From assembly GCA_900312665.1 (NCBI GenBank), contig ONZQ02000017.1, forward strand, positions 124,001-188,000: DNA of 64,000 nucleotides, written 5' to 3'. This stretch comes from Cephalotrichum gorgonifer (Eukaryota; Ascomycota; Sordariomycetes; Microascales; Microascaceae). The position numbers and the translations under genes were made by a program. Of the stretch, positions 1 to 11,958 are shown piece after piece (position 1 is the stretch's first letter; every line of letters starts with the position of its first letter). The notes under the pieces are model-generated. The model was not told where the DNA came from. It worked only from the letters and a program-made list of their open reading frames with translations, and did not search any database.

Positions 1-1
1 C

Positions 2-1466
2 GCGGACGTCATATGGAAATCAAGCCGTGATCTGAAGCTCCTGATCCTCTTACGCTTCATCAGGCTCGTCGGATATGGAGGCACCACCTTCATCCTTGCG
101 CTCTACCTCAGTGCTCTCGGGTTCCACGATATCCAGATCGGATTATTCATGACGTCGACCCTGGTGGGCGACCTTGCCATCAGCCTTGTGCTCACCTACA
201 TTGGCGACCGCATGGGCGTTCGATTCACGACCATAATCGGTGCACTCCTGATGTGCGTTGGCGGCATCGCGTTCGCATACTTTGAAAACTACTGGCTCCT
301 TCTCATTGCGAGTGTGGTGGGTGTTATAAATCCCAGGTGAGCCGTTTCACACCCTACCAGCGTCGAACGACATTTTCGAGAGAAGTTGCGCAGGCTGATA
401 AGGCGAAAGCGCCAACGAGATCGACCCCTTCAAAGCTATCGAAGAGTCAGCTATTGCCCGTCTTAGTACGACCGAGACATGCACGGATTTGTTCGCGTGG
501 TGGTCCATGCTTGGCATGCTGGGGACTGCTGCAAGCAATATGCTCACTGGCTGGGCCCTCAATGCCTTCCAAGACGCCGGAATGAAGGATGTCGATGGCC
601 ACCGGGCCATATTTCTTGGCTACGCCGCCATGGGCCTCCTTAAGTTGCTATTCTCATTACTTCTTAGCCGGGAGGTAGAGCGGGGGACCATACAGGGAGC
701 CGAGAAACCCGAACGACCACACGCCGATGATGGTTCGGACTCTGTGCTTGGGGCCGGAGAAGATGACGATTGCAGCGCTCCACTTCTAGGTGAGGACTGG
801 ACGTCTGATTACGGAGCTATTGCCACAGCCACGGGGGCAGAAACAGCACAGGAGTTGGCCGTGGAGTCGAGAGCCTTGTTCACACCGTCATCCTTCGACT
901 TCATGTGGAAGCTCTCCCTCGCCATGACCTTCGACTTCGTCGGCTCCGGCCTCGCGCAGATCTCGTGGATGACATACTTCTTCAAGCGCGAGTACGACAT
1001 GGCCGAGGGTCCCCTCGGGTCGGCCACTTTCGCGGCGGGAATCGTCTCCTCTGTGATGAACCTCGCATCTTCGCCGCTCTCCCGCGCCATCGGGCAGGTC
1101 CAGACCATGGTGGTCTGCCACACCATGAACTCCATCTCGCTACTCATGGTCTCGATCCCCGGGAACAAGTATGCCGCCCTCTTCCTCTTCATCTTCCGCA
1201 TCGTCACGCGGGAACTGGATAACGCGCCACGACAGGCCTTCATATCGGCCGGTGTCTTGCCGGAGGAACGGACGTCCGCCATGGGGGTGATCAACATTGT
1301 CAAGACCATCGGTTCCTGCTTGGGTTTATATCTGACCGGGCTGTTTGCCGGCGCGAATCAATTCTGGCTCGCCTTTATTGTTGCCGGCGTACTGAAGCTA
1401 GTCTATAATGTCTTTATCTCGGCATTCTTCTGGAGGAGTCGTCGCCGGGTACCCCAAGAGCAATAG
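2..1466 (+). CDS. MFS transporter, 5' end outside window
   Basis: Membrane transporter of the major facilitator superfamily; substrate unknown. The frame is open from base 2, so the N-terminus lies upstream of the window. Exon 1 ends at 336, an intron runs 337-409 (GTGAGC donor, GCTGAT branch, AAG acceptor) and exon 2 runs 410-1466. The join reads through NPSANEIDPF in phase, leaving 463 visible residues. Hydrophobic segments alternate with short loops (for example LVGDLAISLVLTYIGDRMG, a helix 2-3 loop with GDR), followed by a long acidic central loop (about residues 195-265) and a second hydrophobic half. It ends with basic residues. It is tail-to-tail with the monooxygenase cluster; its own promoter is not visible, so cluster membership cannot be judged. 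Confidence 0.85.
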
Positions 1467-2245
1467 TGGACGGATGGAGCCCGGTGGCAGTGCACGCACT
1501 GGAAGAGGTGAACTGATATGAGGTGACAGCTAAGGCTGGATTAAACATCTCCCCGATACAAATTCCAAGTAGCGAGTAATGTCGTGAATAGAATATACTT
1601 CCTCCCGGTCATCTGTTTTGTCTCTGTTCCTTAGTGTTAAGGTGAGGCGAGCCGGCGTCAAACACGCTACCAAGGTCGCCTGGTGGTAGGATTCCCCACC
1701 TGCCCGATCTCCGCTCCCTAGGAAAGTAGATGTTGATCCGTTATGCCAAGCGGAAAGTGGCTGGCTGGAAACGACGAGTTGGGCCTGCTCACAATTTTTT
1801 TTGGTTTACGTGAATGTCATAGAGTCTACTCGGCATCTCCACGTTTTTTTCGGCTTGAGGAAATGGTTGAAGGATGGTTACCATATCTGGGATACAGCAG
1901 CTTTTCGTCCAAGGTAAAATCCCTGTCGGCAATGGAGCGACAGACCCCATTGCCAACACAGTATAGGCTCTAGCAAAGACATGATCACTTTGTGAGGACG
2001 TAACGCACCTTTCTGTACTTCGCGACCGACGACATCCCGAAGCACCCGGACTAACATCCCACTACTCCTTAAGATTATATGCGAATGATCCTCCAGCAGC
2101 TACACCTTGCAGCATCCTACAGATAACTGCGCTAAAGTGGCTCCTCAGAATGTTAATAATTCGTCATTGACTTCTGTTCTTGCGCACATTTCCCTCTTAA
2201 CTTAATGTCCACGCTCCATTTGTTTACTTAGTCTATCCTCTATGC
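1467..2245. other. Convergent intergenic region
   Basis: 3' flanks of two convergent genes. No coding frame with family resemblance, no RNA gene and no repeat was recognised. Confidence 0.5.
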
Positions 2246-4275
2246 CTAGTTGTGAATCTCAGGCAATACTAGCAAGTTCCAGTACTCGTCGAAATCAAGA
2301 GTCTGCGTTGCACCAACAGAGCCCGATTTCCTCTCCCTCTGGCTAAAGCCGTCTCCCAGATACGCGAACCGGTTGGACTTCGCTAGTTTAATCCTGTCCA
2401 TCTTGAAGTCCTCCCAACGGGGGTTCTTCAAAGCCTCCATGAAGTGGAAGGTCGTCCCGCCGTAAATGGCGACGACGGGCCCGTCAACTGTGCCGCGCTT
2501 GTACCAGCTGCGACAGCCCCTAGTCCACACTGTGCGCTCTAGATACCTTTGGACGTGCTGGTTGTACTCCTCATTTACATCGTTTCGCACCTCGAAGCTG
2601 CGGATTCCTTCAGTTTGCAGCTTCTCTAGCCACTTGTACACGTAGACCGCCGTAGCCTGGATACCAAGGACGAGCGACCCGTTGCTGATGGGGCTGTTAG
2701 GGCCAATAAAGCAGAAGTAATTGGGCATGTCCGGGACAGATATTCCGAAGTAGGCCTTGGGCAGATCGACGCTCCACTTGTCGGCTAGGTCAACGCCATT
2801 GCGTCCCACGAGAGGGAATGCAGGCCGGAAGGTGGTATCGAAACCGGTCGCACAGACGATGACGTCGTATTCTCGTTCCTCTCCGGACCGGGTCTTGATG
2901 CCCTTCTCGGTGCAGCTATCCACATCGTCCCACCTCATCTCAATATTATCCTGCACCAAGGCTTCCAGGAAACCCGGGCCGGGGGTCTGTCTACGGCAAC
3001 CGACCGGAAAGTCAGGGACGAGGATTTCGGCCGCCCTGCGGCCCTTCTCGCTGTCGCCCAGTCGCTCCATCATGCTCTTGCGGAACAGCTCTTGTGCATT
3101 CTTCTGGATATCGCTGTCTGCCATATTGCGCTTGAAGTTGTCGATGCGGCGGTTCATGATGGCCGCGCGATAGCTGCGGAGGACCTCGGGGTCTTTGAAG
3201 ATCTCCAGGCTGCCCTCAGTGAAGTTGTAGTCTGAGTCCATATCCGGGTCTTGGTCCGTGGGCTCGTTGATTCCCGGAGCCGGTGAGATCCATGTCTTGG
3301 ACCTGACGAAGAGGTCCATTGATCCACAGACTTTGGCGAGTTTTGGGACAATTTGGATGCCGGACGATCCGATTCCGATAACCGCCACTCGCTTGCCCGT
3401 GAAGTCGTACTCCTGGTCCCACCGGGCCGAGTGTATGAGTGCCCCCTTGAAACTCTTGATGCCCTTAATATCGGGCCACTTCCAGTTGCTAGAATTCACC
3501 CCCATTGTAAGCATTGGCTAGTGCAATTGCGAACCGATCTCTGAAGCAAGCCAACTTACTTCAAAACACCACCAGCGTTGATAAAGATATCGACTTCGTC
3601 TGAAATAATGTTTCCTTGACCATCCTTGACTTCCAACTCCCACTTCGCCTTGGTCTCGTTCCACCTGGCGCCCTGGACGGAATGCTGTAGCTTGATGTAC
3701 TTTTTGCAGTCGAACTTGTCCGCCACATCGTGCATGTATTGGTGGATTTCTTGCGAGGTCGCGTAGTAATTTGGCCAGTCGGGCTTTGGGGCGAAGCTGT
3801 AGGCATAGTTATGCGCGGGAATGTCGCACTTGCACCCAGGATACCTGTTGGAGACAGAGAGACAAAGTATTAGCAGCTGGGTTCTATATCACCTCGTATC
3901 ACTGGGCCTAAGCAAGCACACTCAGGTAGTATAGTTATCTTACCTGTTCTCGAGCCATGTACCCCCTAGATCGGAGTTTCGCTCGTAAACAACAAAATCT
4001 GCGTTCTTGCCCTGCATCTTTTGGCTGAACACGATGCTCATCATCAGGCCGGAGTAGCCGGCTCCCACGCAGGCGACTCGGATCGGGCGGCGAGTGCCTA
4101 TGGGCTGCTCGACAATCTCGTACAAGGGATCGAGGCGCGATGCAGCCTCCTTGGCGACAAAATCCAAGTGAGTTGGGACAGGGGGCTCAGAGGCATCGCC
4201 GTTTACCGGATTGGCGCCATTTTTGGTGCCTGTGCTTGCCTCAACTACCTCCGCTGCGACTGCTGATGGTGACAT
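2246..4275 (-). CDS. Baeyer-Villiger (flavin-containing) monooxygenase
   Basis: FAD/NADPH-dependent oxygenase predicted to insert oxygen next to a ketone, giving an ester or lactone. Three exons: 4275-3944, 3844-3560 and 3488-2246, encoding 619 aa; introns are 3845-3943 and 3489-3559. The first Rossmann motif GAGYSG is at residues 71-76, the type I Baeyer-Villiger fingerprint FKGALIHSARWD at about 219-230, the second Rossmann motif GIGSSG at 244-249, and a CATGFD motif lies further on. Splicing at CTAG restores the family-typical GGVLNNWKWPDI. The start chosen is the first ATG that leaves a plain N-terminus; an upstream in-frame ATG at 4353 is possible. It is divergent from the Zn2Cys6 regulator across a promoter with two palindromes. 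In a catabolic cluster it would make the ester that the neighbouring hydrolases open. Confidence 0.92.
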
Positions 4276-4484
4276 TATTGGGTATTGCGACTGTGGTTTG
4301 TAGGTAGCGGTTAGTGGCTCTCTGGATCTAATCCACGCAGTTTCCGAATGCAAGCCAGGGCCATCAGGGGCAAGATATATTTAGATGTCAGAAGGTGCGC
4401 CAGATTGCCTCCTGCTATACGTGGTGTCATTACCCATCAAGACAACGTAGTCCGGTATGGTTCCAACCAGCCTGCAGTGTAAGC

Positions 4485-4500
4485 CGGACATTGATATCCG
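4485..4500. promoter_or_regulatory. Cluster palindrome site 1 (CGG-N10-CCG)
   Basis: CGGACATTGATATCCG. Zn2Cys6 dimers bind CGG half-sites in inverted orientation with fixed spacing. It lies about 210 bp upstream of the monooxygenase start. Confidence 0.7.
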
Positions 4501-4584
4501 AGTAAATTGCTCGGAGGCACAGCACCATCTCCAAGGGCCCAGATCCGCGCTTGGCATCTCAAACACGAAAAGAGGGACACAATC

Positions 4585-4600
4585 CGGACATTAATGTCCG
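4585..4600. promoter_or_regulatory. Cluster palindrome site 2 (perfect)
   Basis: CGGACATTAATGTCCG is a perfect 16-bp palindrome exactly 100 bp from site 1. It is the best match to the consensus shared by all cluster promoters. Confidence 0.75.
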
Positions 4601-5153
4601 AAGACAATTGATTCATGCGCGGTAGCCTCAATAGCGCGGCGCCATGGATCAATGCCCCAAAGATTTGCACCTATCCCACCACCACGTTTGCCATTACCGA
4701 CATCCCCGCAGCTCTCTTGGTCCGTAGAGCGCTACATCCGAAGTTGAGGCGACGTTAGTGCTTATCCACTCCACTTGCCGACCCTCCCATACCTTCATCC
4801 CTGGTCTTGAACCACCCACTTGCCTGGGTCCTCCAGGTCTTACTCCGCACCCATACGCAAGCAGGATCTACGTGTACCCCGCATATCCTGCAATGGAGTA
4901 TGGGGTACGCTAGCCAGCTACCACCCTCGCTCTTGTCGGGATCGACCTGCAGTGGCCCCCATTTCGATGTCATGACCAGAGTACATCGTTCGTCTGACCT
5001 GTCACCTCCGCTCCAGGTGAAAAATATATCGATATCGGCAGTGCAAGATAACCATGCCCACATCAATCAAGCTCATGGCATTGTAACGACACCACTCGAA
5101 ACTTGTACGGTGATCTGAATGCCCGTGAAGAAAGCGAATACACGAAATTTATC

Positions 5154-7677
5154 ATGACCCCAGCAATCAAGTCGCGAAGCGCCCGGGTCTCCCGTCCCGC
5201 CCGAACAGGCACCACCGCCCTAACCTGCAAGACATGCACGCCGTGTCGGCAAAGGAAGGTGAAATGCGACGGAACTCGACCAAAGTGCCACGACTGTGTT
5301 GCCAACGGGCTCGGCTGCGTCTACCCCCGGGACGCCAGGCGGGAGCTGCGACCCACCAAGGCCCAAGTCCAGAGCCTGGAGCACACGGTCTCGGTCATGC
5401 TTGAGCACATGAGTGCGTCTGGATTTGTGTTTCCCGGTGGTAGTGCCGGGATAGTCGAGACTGGTAGCCTCCAAGAGCAAGGCTCGCCACCTGCTGGTCA
5501 TAGTCCCGTCAGATCCACAGCTCCAGCTTCCTGTTCCCCGCCACCTCCTCTATCCATGTTCAGCACCACCACTCAGTCCGATATCGCCAGCCTCCCAGAG
5601 CTAGAGACGAACTCGATTGTCAGCAGGACGCCTCCTATCCGCCGCAGCAGCACAGATGGTTTCCACCCGCATTTTCAATCTGTAGCGGACGAGGAGGTGG
5701 TGGTGGTGCTAGACAAGGGCGACGGTGCTAGCAGCATGTCCAATGCCCTCTCTCCCTGCGAAGCCCGGGTGGCCGGCGTCTTCCACGAGCACGGCTGCGT
5801 CTCTTCGGTCCACGGCCTTGCCGGCATTATGAATCCCACCTCCCGAGAGCAGCATACCGAAAACATTTCGAAGCTCACACGGAGGGGGGACGCCGCCATT
5901 GCCGAGTCTAGGGCTCGGCTGATCAGTAACGCCGCGCTACAGAAGCAACGCGAACTCCGCATGTTTCGACAACCGCAGGATCTCATGGACTTGGATGGCT
6001 GCAACCCCGAACTGGCCAAACATCTCCTCGATCTACACTTCAACCGCCAGCACTATGCCTATCTCATATCTTACCGGCCCGCCATCATGGATAGCCTGTT
6101 CAATGGCCGGGGCCCCTGGGCGAACAAACTCCTCCTTAACGCCATATTCTACTCTAGCGCCCTGTATAGCGACCGGGAATGCCTTCGGTCGGGCCCCGGT
6201 GATACCGAGAGCGCGGGTCTTTACTTCTACAACCGCTTCAGACAGCTCCTTGTCGACGGGATAGAAACCCCCAGCATCGCTTCTACAATGGCCCTGCTTT
6301 TGACGAGCGCGAGCCTCGTCTCTCAGGGACGCTCGAGCGCTGGGTGGAGCCTATCCGGTACGGCATACCGGATGATCATGGATCTCGGCTGCCACATGAT
6401 GCTTGGGCCAGACTATCAGAGCAATTCTAGCCAGATTAGTAGCGGGCGGAGACTTCATCGTGACCTAGAGCAGGAGATGCGCACGAGGCTCTACTGGGGG
6501 GCGTACGTCACGGATGCTACCCAGGCGTTATATCTAGGCCGTCCCTGCATGTTTGCGTCCGTCGAGGCCAGGGTCCCACTGCAACTCCTTGATACATTTG
6601 AGGAGCTGGAGGACTGGCAACCCTACGTGGATCCGCAGGCACCCGCCCCCGCCGCCCAACCGACCTACGTTTCTCAGCCTGCCCACGCCGTATCAACCTT
6701 CACGGCACTGGCACGACTGTTCCAGATATCTACCCGGATCACAGACCTCTATGGCATCCAGTCTATCAAACTCAGCACTGAGAGACTACTCGACAAAAAG
6801 CGTTCAATCGAGTGGGAACTCAACAGCTGGAAGAACAACCTCCCCAGCCACTTGCGATTCCACCCGGACGAAACATCCATCACACCTCCACCCCATCAGG
6901 TCACGCCGCAGTAAGTTATATAATATATCTGTACAGATAACTTCTCTGACGGGCTGGGCGAGTTGCTAACCAATCGGGTGACACAGTACCACATTTCATG
7001 CCCTGACAATCCTCCTCCACCGCGCCTTCTTGGAGCAAGGTCATCTACGCCGACACTCGGATGACGACAGCAAGAGACGCGGAGAAGACGCGTGCATAAA
7101 CAGCGCTCTGATGATTGAGAAGTATGTGCGGGCGTATCGGGAGGCCTTCACACTGCGCCGTGCCCCGTTCCTGCTATCATATGCGGTATATTCGGCCGTC
7201 TCTGTTATTCTACACTGGGAGCGCGATGGCCGTGGGAAGCTCACCGAGTCGATATCCTTCTTCTGGACTTGCCTCAACGAGCTACAGAGGGGGTGTAATT
7301 TTGGCCTGAAGAAGCCGCTGCGTATTCTCCGGGAGATGGTTCATGGGCTCCAGTTTAGCGTCGACGAGGGCGACCGCGCAGAGCCTGATCGGCAACTGGA
7401 ACCCAGCCTCGACGATAGTCTTCTCTTCAGATTCCCCGCGCGCGCTCAAGATGCTTCGAGGGTGCCGCAAATACCCGGACCGGACGGACAAGGCATCATG
7501 GCTCAGACGCCGCCAGATTACTGGAATCCCATTGACTCGACGGCGCTTGACATGCTGCCTACTGAGATGAGTGATTTCCTCAATGACCAGAGTTTTCTAA
7601 ACGAGAACGAGATGGACATCTACCAGGACTCCTTATACGGGCTATTTGCACCTTCTCCCCACTTGCATTTGCCGTGA
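5154..7677 (+). CDS. Zn2Cys6 fungal transcription factor, likely cluster regulator
   Basis: Nuclear DNA-binding regulator of 815 aa. Exon 1 is 5154-6910, the intron 6911-6986 (GTAAGT, ACACAG) and exon 2 6987-7677. The binuclear zinc cluster has cysteines at 28, 31, 38, 45, 48 and 55 (C-X2-C-X6-C-X6-C-X2-C-X6-C), with the basic stretch RQRKVK. A low-complexity Ser/Pro linker follows, then a fungal-specific transcription factor domain from about residue 290 (SRARLISNAALQKQ, DLHFNRQHYAYLISYRP, GTAYRMIMDLGCHMM). The start is the first ATG upstream of the zinc cluster. Its position inside the gene set, and CGG-N10-CCG sites in every cluster promoter including its own, make it the obvious candidate binder. 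Binding is inferred, not shown. Confidence 0.9.
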
Positions 7678-7803
7678 TCCTGCGGTATTGGATTTTCTCC
7701 TGAGGGCGGTAGGAGTCGACACAGGGGTAATATCACGATTCCACGGAGACGAAGAAATACAGTTAAATAAATTAAACCTTAACTCAACAACGGTATACCA
7801 CGC

Positions 7804-8472
7804 TCACGGAACGCTGGTGCTCACAACACTCCACACGCGCCGGATGTTAGGCTTGGCTGCATTGCTTCGGATCCTCAGAGTCCACTCAGTCACGCCGGCC
7901 TTCCACTCGGGCCCACCTAGCCCGTTCTTCTCGTCATAGTAGTTAAATCCGTAGAAGTTTGCGGTCTCGACGTCACCGTACGATTTCTCGAACCTGTATC
8001 GCCTCGCAGAGTTCCACCCAGGGACGAGCGTGAGCTTCTCACCGTGCTCCTGGTCATACCAGTCGTGGTACTCCTGTTCCTTATCGGGACGGGGGGTGGA
8101 GCCGTTAATCACGACGACAGACCCGGTTGCTGGGGGACCAGACATAGTGTACTCCACAGAGCTGGAAGTAATGTCGGAACCCGAACCCAAGTGTGGTCCG
8201 TCGCGTCCGTTAATGAAGGAACACACAACCCAGGAGATGGAGGTCAGCTCGGAGCCGTGAGCGCGCACGTCCTCGTCGTATGCGGACGATGTCGACAGGA
8301 GCGGTGAAATGTCGGATAGGTAATAAACAGCGTTTTGGGAAGGCTTCTGAGAGTCGTTTGCTTCCAAGAATTGGGTTGCCTCTACATTGGGTGGGACAAA
8401 GGTGGAATCTGACGAAGCCAGCGTTGTCGCTCGGGGCTCCACGAGTCGCATGAGAACTCCGGGGACAGCCAT
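7804..8472 (-). CDS. EthD-like dimeric alpha/beta-barrel protein
   Basis: Single-exon 222-aa protein. The C-terminal half carries an EthD-type ferredoxin-like barrel signature: EYHDWYDQEHGEKLTLVPGW around residues 139-158, followed by GWNSARRYRF. The N-terminal half is a weaker, possibly degenerate first barrel. Such proteins bind small aromatic or lactone substrates and act as decarboxylases, dehydratases or accessory factors in degradation and polyketide pathways; the reaction here cannot be assigned. It is tail-to-tail with the regulator and head-to-head with the putative cyclase, sharing a promoter with palindrome site 3. Confidence 0.75.
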   Translation of the reverse strand: MAVPGVLMRLVEPRATTLASSDSTFVPPNVEATQFLEANDSQKPSQNAVYYLSDISPLLSTSSAYDEDVRAHGSELTSISWVVCSFINGRDGPHLGSGSDITSSSVEYTMSGPPATGSVVVINGSTPRPDKEQEYHDWYDQEHGEKLTLVPGWNSARRYRFEKSYGDVETANFYGFNYYDEKNGLGGPEWKAGVTEWTLRIRSNAAKPNIRRVWSVVSTSVP

Positions 8473-9141
8473 AATGGTATAACGAAGGAAGAAATAGTGT
8501 AATAATTGAATGAATCCAACTATTGTTCAAAATAAGGAATATATCTGAAGCAGTGGCGGGGCCTATTTCTGAATTATTGGCCCAAAGCCACCCAAGGGAA
8601 AGCAGCAGACGCCTCAATTTATGGAAAGACGTCGCATGCTGAGAGTCAAAGGATACAACTACGGGCGTTAGAACGAATGTTCATGTCCGTCTCTCGAACT
8701 CCGATGGAGACAGAGGTCCAGACATTGCGGGGTTTGTTTCCTTGGTTGGGGAAGACCCCTCTCGATACTCAGCTTAGGTAGGGGAGGAACCCCTTCGCCC
8801 CCGGAGACCAAGTTCCGGCGCTGCTCAGAGGTAACTACTGCACCCTTATATAAGACATGTCTGGAACCGTCAGATATTTTCTTATGTAAAGATGCAGTAT
8901 ATATCCAAAGCAATGTAGTACTTGGCTACGCCCTAAAATTAACATCATGTGTAGGTCCATACCATGCCCCGTCATATCGCCAAGTCTGAATTTCCTGCTT
9001 CTGACAGATGATCTATTTAACCCGTACTCCCAGCATATTTGAAAATCATCGATCGCAACTGGCACTTTGTTCAAACTTGACGTGCCGTGCCCCCCTCGGA
9101 CACCAGACACTTTACCGTTCTTTGACTCCATCACCACAGCC
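8473..9141. promoter_or_regulatory. Divergent promoter, EthD-like / putative cyclase
   Basis: About 0.67-kb head-to-head region containing palindrome site 3; nothing else recognised. Confidence 0.5.
8674..8689. promoter_or_regulatory. Cluster palindrome site 3 (degenerate)
   Basis: Reads CGAATGTTCATGTCCG on + and CGGACATGAACATTCG on -. It keeps CGGACAT, the central A and T, and a TTCG right half in place of TCCG. Confidence 0.5.
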
Positions 9142-10437
9142 ATGGCTCCGCCCGCTGAGCCTCTTCCCTCCTTAGACCAGCTTCCGCTGAGGAAGGGTGA
9201 CCCGCCCAACTCTGCGTGGGGTCTCTGGGGAGACGGACCAGATAGCGCCCTCGGCTCGCTGAATTATCTGACGGAAGAGTTGGTGGCAAGAACTGTACAG
9301 GAGGAGATTAAGACTGGTGAGCGAGTTGGATTAGAGTGCGTCCCCACCCACGGGCCTTCAGGCGGCACTCAGGAATCCACTGCCATACTGACATATATCA
9401 AACTCTGCAGCCTGCCCCTAGACTTCTTCGATCCGCCGTTGCTAGGAAGAGCGGGTTTCGAGCAAAAGATCGTGGATAAGGACCCTCTCGTGGTCAACGA
9501 CGACGTCGTGAGTATTCTTTTCGTATATCCCCTTCATGCGCTGGGCCACGAGTTTGTGCTCTAATTGAAACCTCGCAACGCACAAAGGTCACCTTCAACA
9601 CCCAGGTCAGCTCGCAGTGGGATAGCCTGCGCCACTTCGCGTACCAGAAAGACAAGAAATTCTACAATGGGCAAGCCAACCAAGCCACCCGCCAACTCCC
9701 ACCGCTCAAAGCGCAGTGTGAACTCGAGGCCACATCCAAAGCTAACAAAAACGACTTCCTAGGGTGACACAAACCGATGTCCACGCCGCTCCCCGGACGG
9801 AAATCAACGGGATGCAGACTTGGTGCGCCAAGGGGCTTGCCGGTCGCGGAGTCCTCATCGACTATGCCTCGTACGCTAGACGCAACGGCATCACGATCGA
9901 CCATTTCGGGCCCCACAGGGTCACCCTGGCGAGCGTCAAGGTCATTGCGGAAGAGCAGGGGCTCGAGTTCCGGACTGGGGATGTCTTTTTCCTGAGGACA
10001 GGGTACTCGGCTGCGTACAAGGCCCTCGACCAGGATACTCGGAACAAGGTTGCTGGAGTCGGGGAATGGTGCGGGCTATCTCAGAGCCGGGAGACGACTG
10101 AGTGGCTCTGGGAGAGGCAGTTCGCTGCCGTGACATGCGACTCCCCCGGCTTCGAGGTCCGACGTGAGTGTTGTTTAACAGCCCTTGGTTCTTACTTTGT
10201 ATCCTGATGACCAAACTAACCTACACGCGGAACGAATTAGCTCCCACTGAGAAGGAATGGCACTTGCACCCCATTCTCCTCGCGGGGTGGGGAACACCAA
10301 TCGGAGAACTGTTTGACTTGGATGGGTTGGCTGATTTATGCGAGAAGAATAAGCGCTGGTCGTTCTTTTTCACATCGGCACCCCTCAACTACACTGGTGC
10401 GGTTGCATCGCCACCGAACGCTATAGCTATAATGTAG
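9142..10437 (+). CDS. Putative cyclase / metal-dependent amidohydrolase-like protein
   Basis: Member of the putative cyclase family related to bacterial kynurenine formamidase; family members hydrolyse amide or lactone bonds or act on aromatic intermediates. Five exons, 9142-9335, 9411-9507, 9588-9715, 9763-10163 and 10241-10437, encode 338 aa; every junction keeps phase. Recognisable blocks are GSLNYLTEELVA, RVGLDLPLDFFDPPL, a QWDSLRHFAYQ block, GLAGRGVLIDYASYA, GDVFFLRTGY and a C-terminal WHLHPILLAGWGTPIGELFD. The third intron (9716-9762) has an unusual GTGTGA donor but a good GCTAAC branch and CTAG acceptor. In the fungal proteins I know, the equivalent of LRHFAYQ is usually WD-H-F-type, and it retains one His. 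Likely cytosolic and part of the cluster pathway. Confidence 0.85.
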
Positions 10438-10639
10438 GGTTCCCTCTACGGCAGGAGACACGCGTAAATAACCAGGACAAGTGGAGTGCGTTTCGTAATG
10501 AAGACTCTCTCATCACTCATGGAATCTCCGTTTACCTTGCAAGTTAGGTACAACTTATAGTATGCATGTACCGACTCTACGTGTACCTTCCGATTAACAC
10601 TTCAATTATACGAAGTTAATACGCAGCTATAATGTACGA

Positions 10640-11469
10640 CTATGCTGGACGGCCTATGAATCCAATGCCACACTCAACCCAGGTCGTCCTCCTCGTCGAC
10701 TCACACATGTCCTCCAATCGCTCCCAGACACCCCGCGATTCTCCAGTCTCAAACTTCTCGGCCACCATCCTAGTGGTGAACAAGCCGAACACATACAAGC
10801 TCCCATCCTTGTCACCATCTCCTCGATGGAGAACCCAGAAGCTCGCTGCGGACGGGGAATTCTCCGCCAGATCCGCAACCTTCCGCAATTCCGCCAGCGC
10901 CTGGCCCTTCATACCCGCCGCCGGAACTAGCTCGTGCACTACAGCGTACTGGAGTCCGGGGCCCGTACCCTCCTCTTTCATCAGATTTATTGTTCCAGGG
11001 CGCCCCAGGAAACCAACGCCTGTCGGCCTCCAGAAGCTGAGGTCGCTCGGCCGCTCGAGGAGACTCTCCTCCCTAACTGCAGCACGAAATGCTTTGTAAG
11101 GCGCGCTAGCCCGGTGTGTCACAGTATTCGCCTCGGGAGTCTCGTACCTGTTTAAAAATGGAAAACAAAGTAAGCTCCCATCAATTCCAACATCTTGGGG
11201 GCATAGGAGGTTACAAGGTGGCATACACTTCAAAGCCCCGAAGCCAGTGATGCGGTACGGTGTCGTTATCTTCGGCGCTGCGAAACCAGGCGTAGGCCGG
11301 GCATTGAATCTCGGTCTCGAGAGTTACTGGCGCTATCTTTGATAAATAGGCAAGGAACTTGTGTGCTAGACGTTAGCTTTTTCGTCTTTAACGGCGTTTC
11401 TCCACAAATCTAGACCATAAAGACTTGACTTACACGATCGCGTTTCTGCGGGGAACCGCAATTAGACAT
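10640..11469 (-). CDS. Small dimeric alpha/beta-barrel (ABM-like) protein
   Basis: Predicted 224-aa protein in three exons: 11469-11434, 11357-11227 and 11147-10640. The last two are well supported: joining GT/G gives RGFEVYETPEAN in phase. The first splice is ambiguous by a few residues: a GTAAGT donor with an AAG acceptor (used here), or a GTGTAA donor with a CTAG acceptor 7 bp upstream. The C-terminal half (AVVHELVPAAGMKGQALAELRKVADLAE ... SLYVFGLFTTRMVAEKFE, split here) resembles antibiotic-biosynthesis-monooxygenase barrels. Such barrels perform cofactor-free oxygenation or stabilise reactive quinols. Substrate unknown. It is head-to-head with the carboxymuconolactone-decarboxylase-like gene. 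Confidence 0.65.
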
Positions 11470-11958
11470 GGGGCATAATACGAACATGGCGCCGACTAGC
11501 TTTTCTTTGAACGAAAATGTATGCTTCTTATGCTTCTAGCGATACGAGTATATTGACGAGGGAATAAGTGGAATTGAGAGTCGTCAGAACAAGGTACGCA
11601 CCCTGAGGTGATGCAGAGTAGTGTCCCCCCCTTAAGTCCGGAGCGGCCCCGCCCCTGCAGTATGAAAATCCATCGCCTGAGCGGGGGTAGTCGCCGCCGG
11701 ACATTGATCTCCAAGGGTTACCCCGCGGAAGATGCGGGACTGTCAGCAAGTAAACCTCGAGCCAACTGTAGCTCTCACGTAAAGCGCAACTACAAACTAC
11801 AAATTCCTGTGAACTTCCCCAAAAGCTCCCTGGATATCCCAATACAACCCCGTGATAGCATAAAACTAAGCTTCCGATTGTTCAAGACAATCAATCCGTC
11901 GTCCATCGTCCACTGCTTTTATCCTTCGCCCCAGGTCTACTAAAAGCGAGTCCGCACC
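11470..11958. promoter_or_regulatory. Divergent promoter, ABM-like / CMD-like
   Basis: Head-to-head region of 489 bp with palindrome site 4 at 11698. Confidence 0.5.
11698..11713. promoter_or_regulatory. Cluster palindrome site 4
   Basis: CGGACATTGATCTCCA matches site 1 at 14 of 16 positions; the last half-site is CCA in place of CCG. Confidence 0.55.

Larger units (their letters stand above)
4276..5153. promoter_or_regulatory. Divergent promoter, monooxygenase / Zn2Cys6 regulator
   Basis: Head-to-head intergenic region of about 0.88 kb containing two 16-bp palindromes (4485-4500 and 4585-4600). No coding frame of note. Confidence 0.6.
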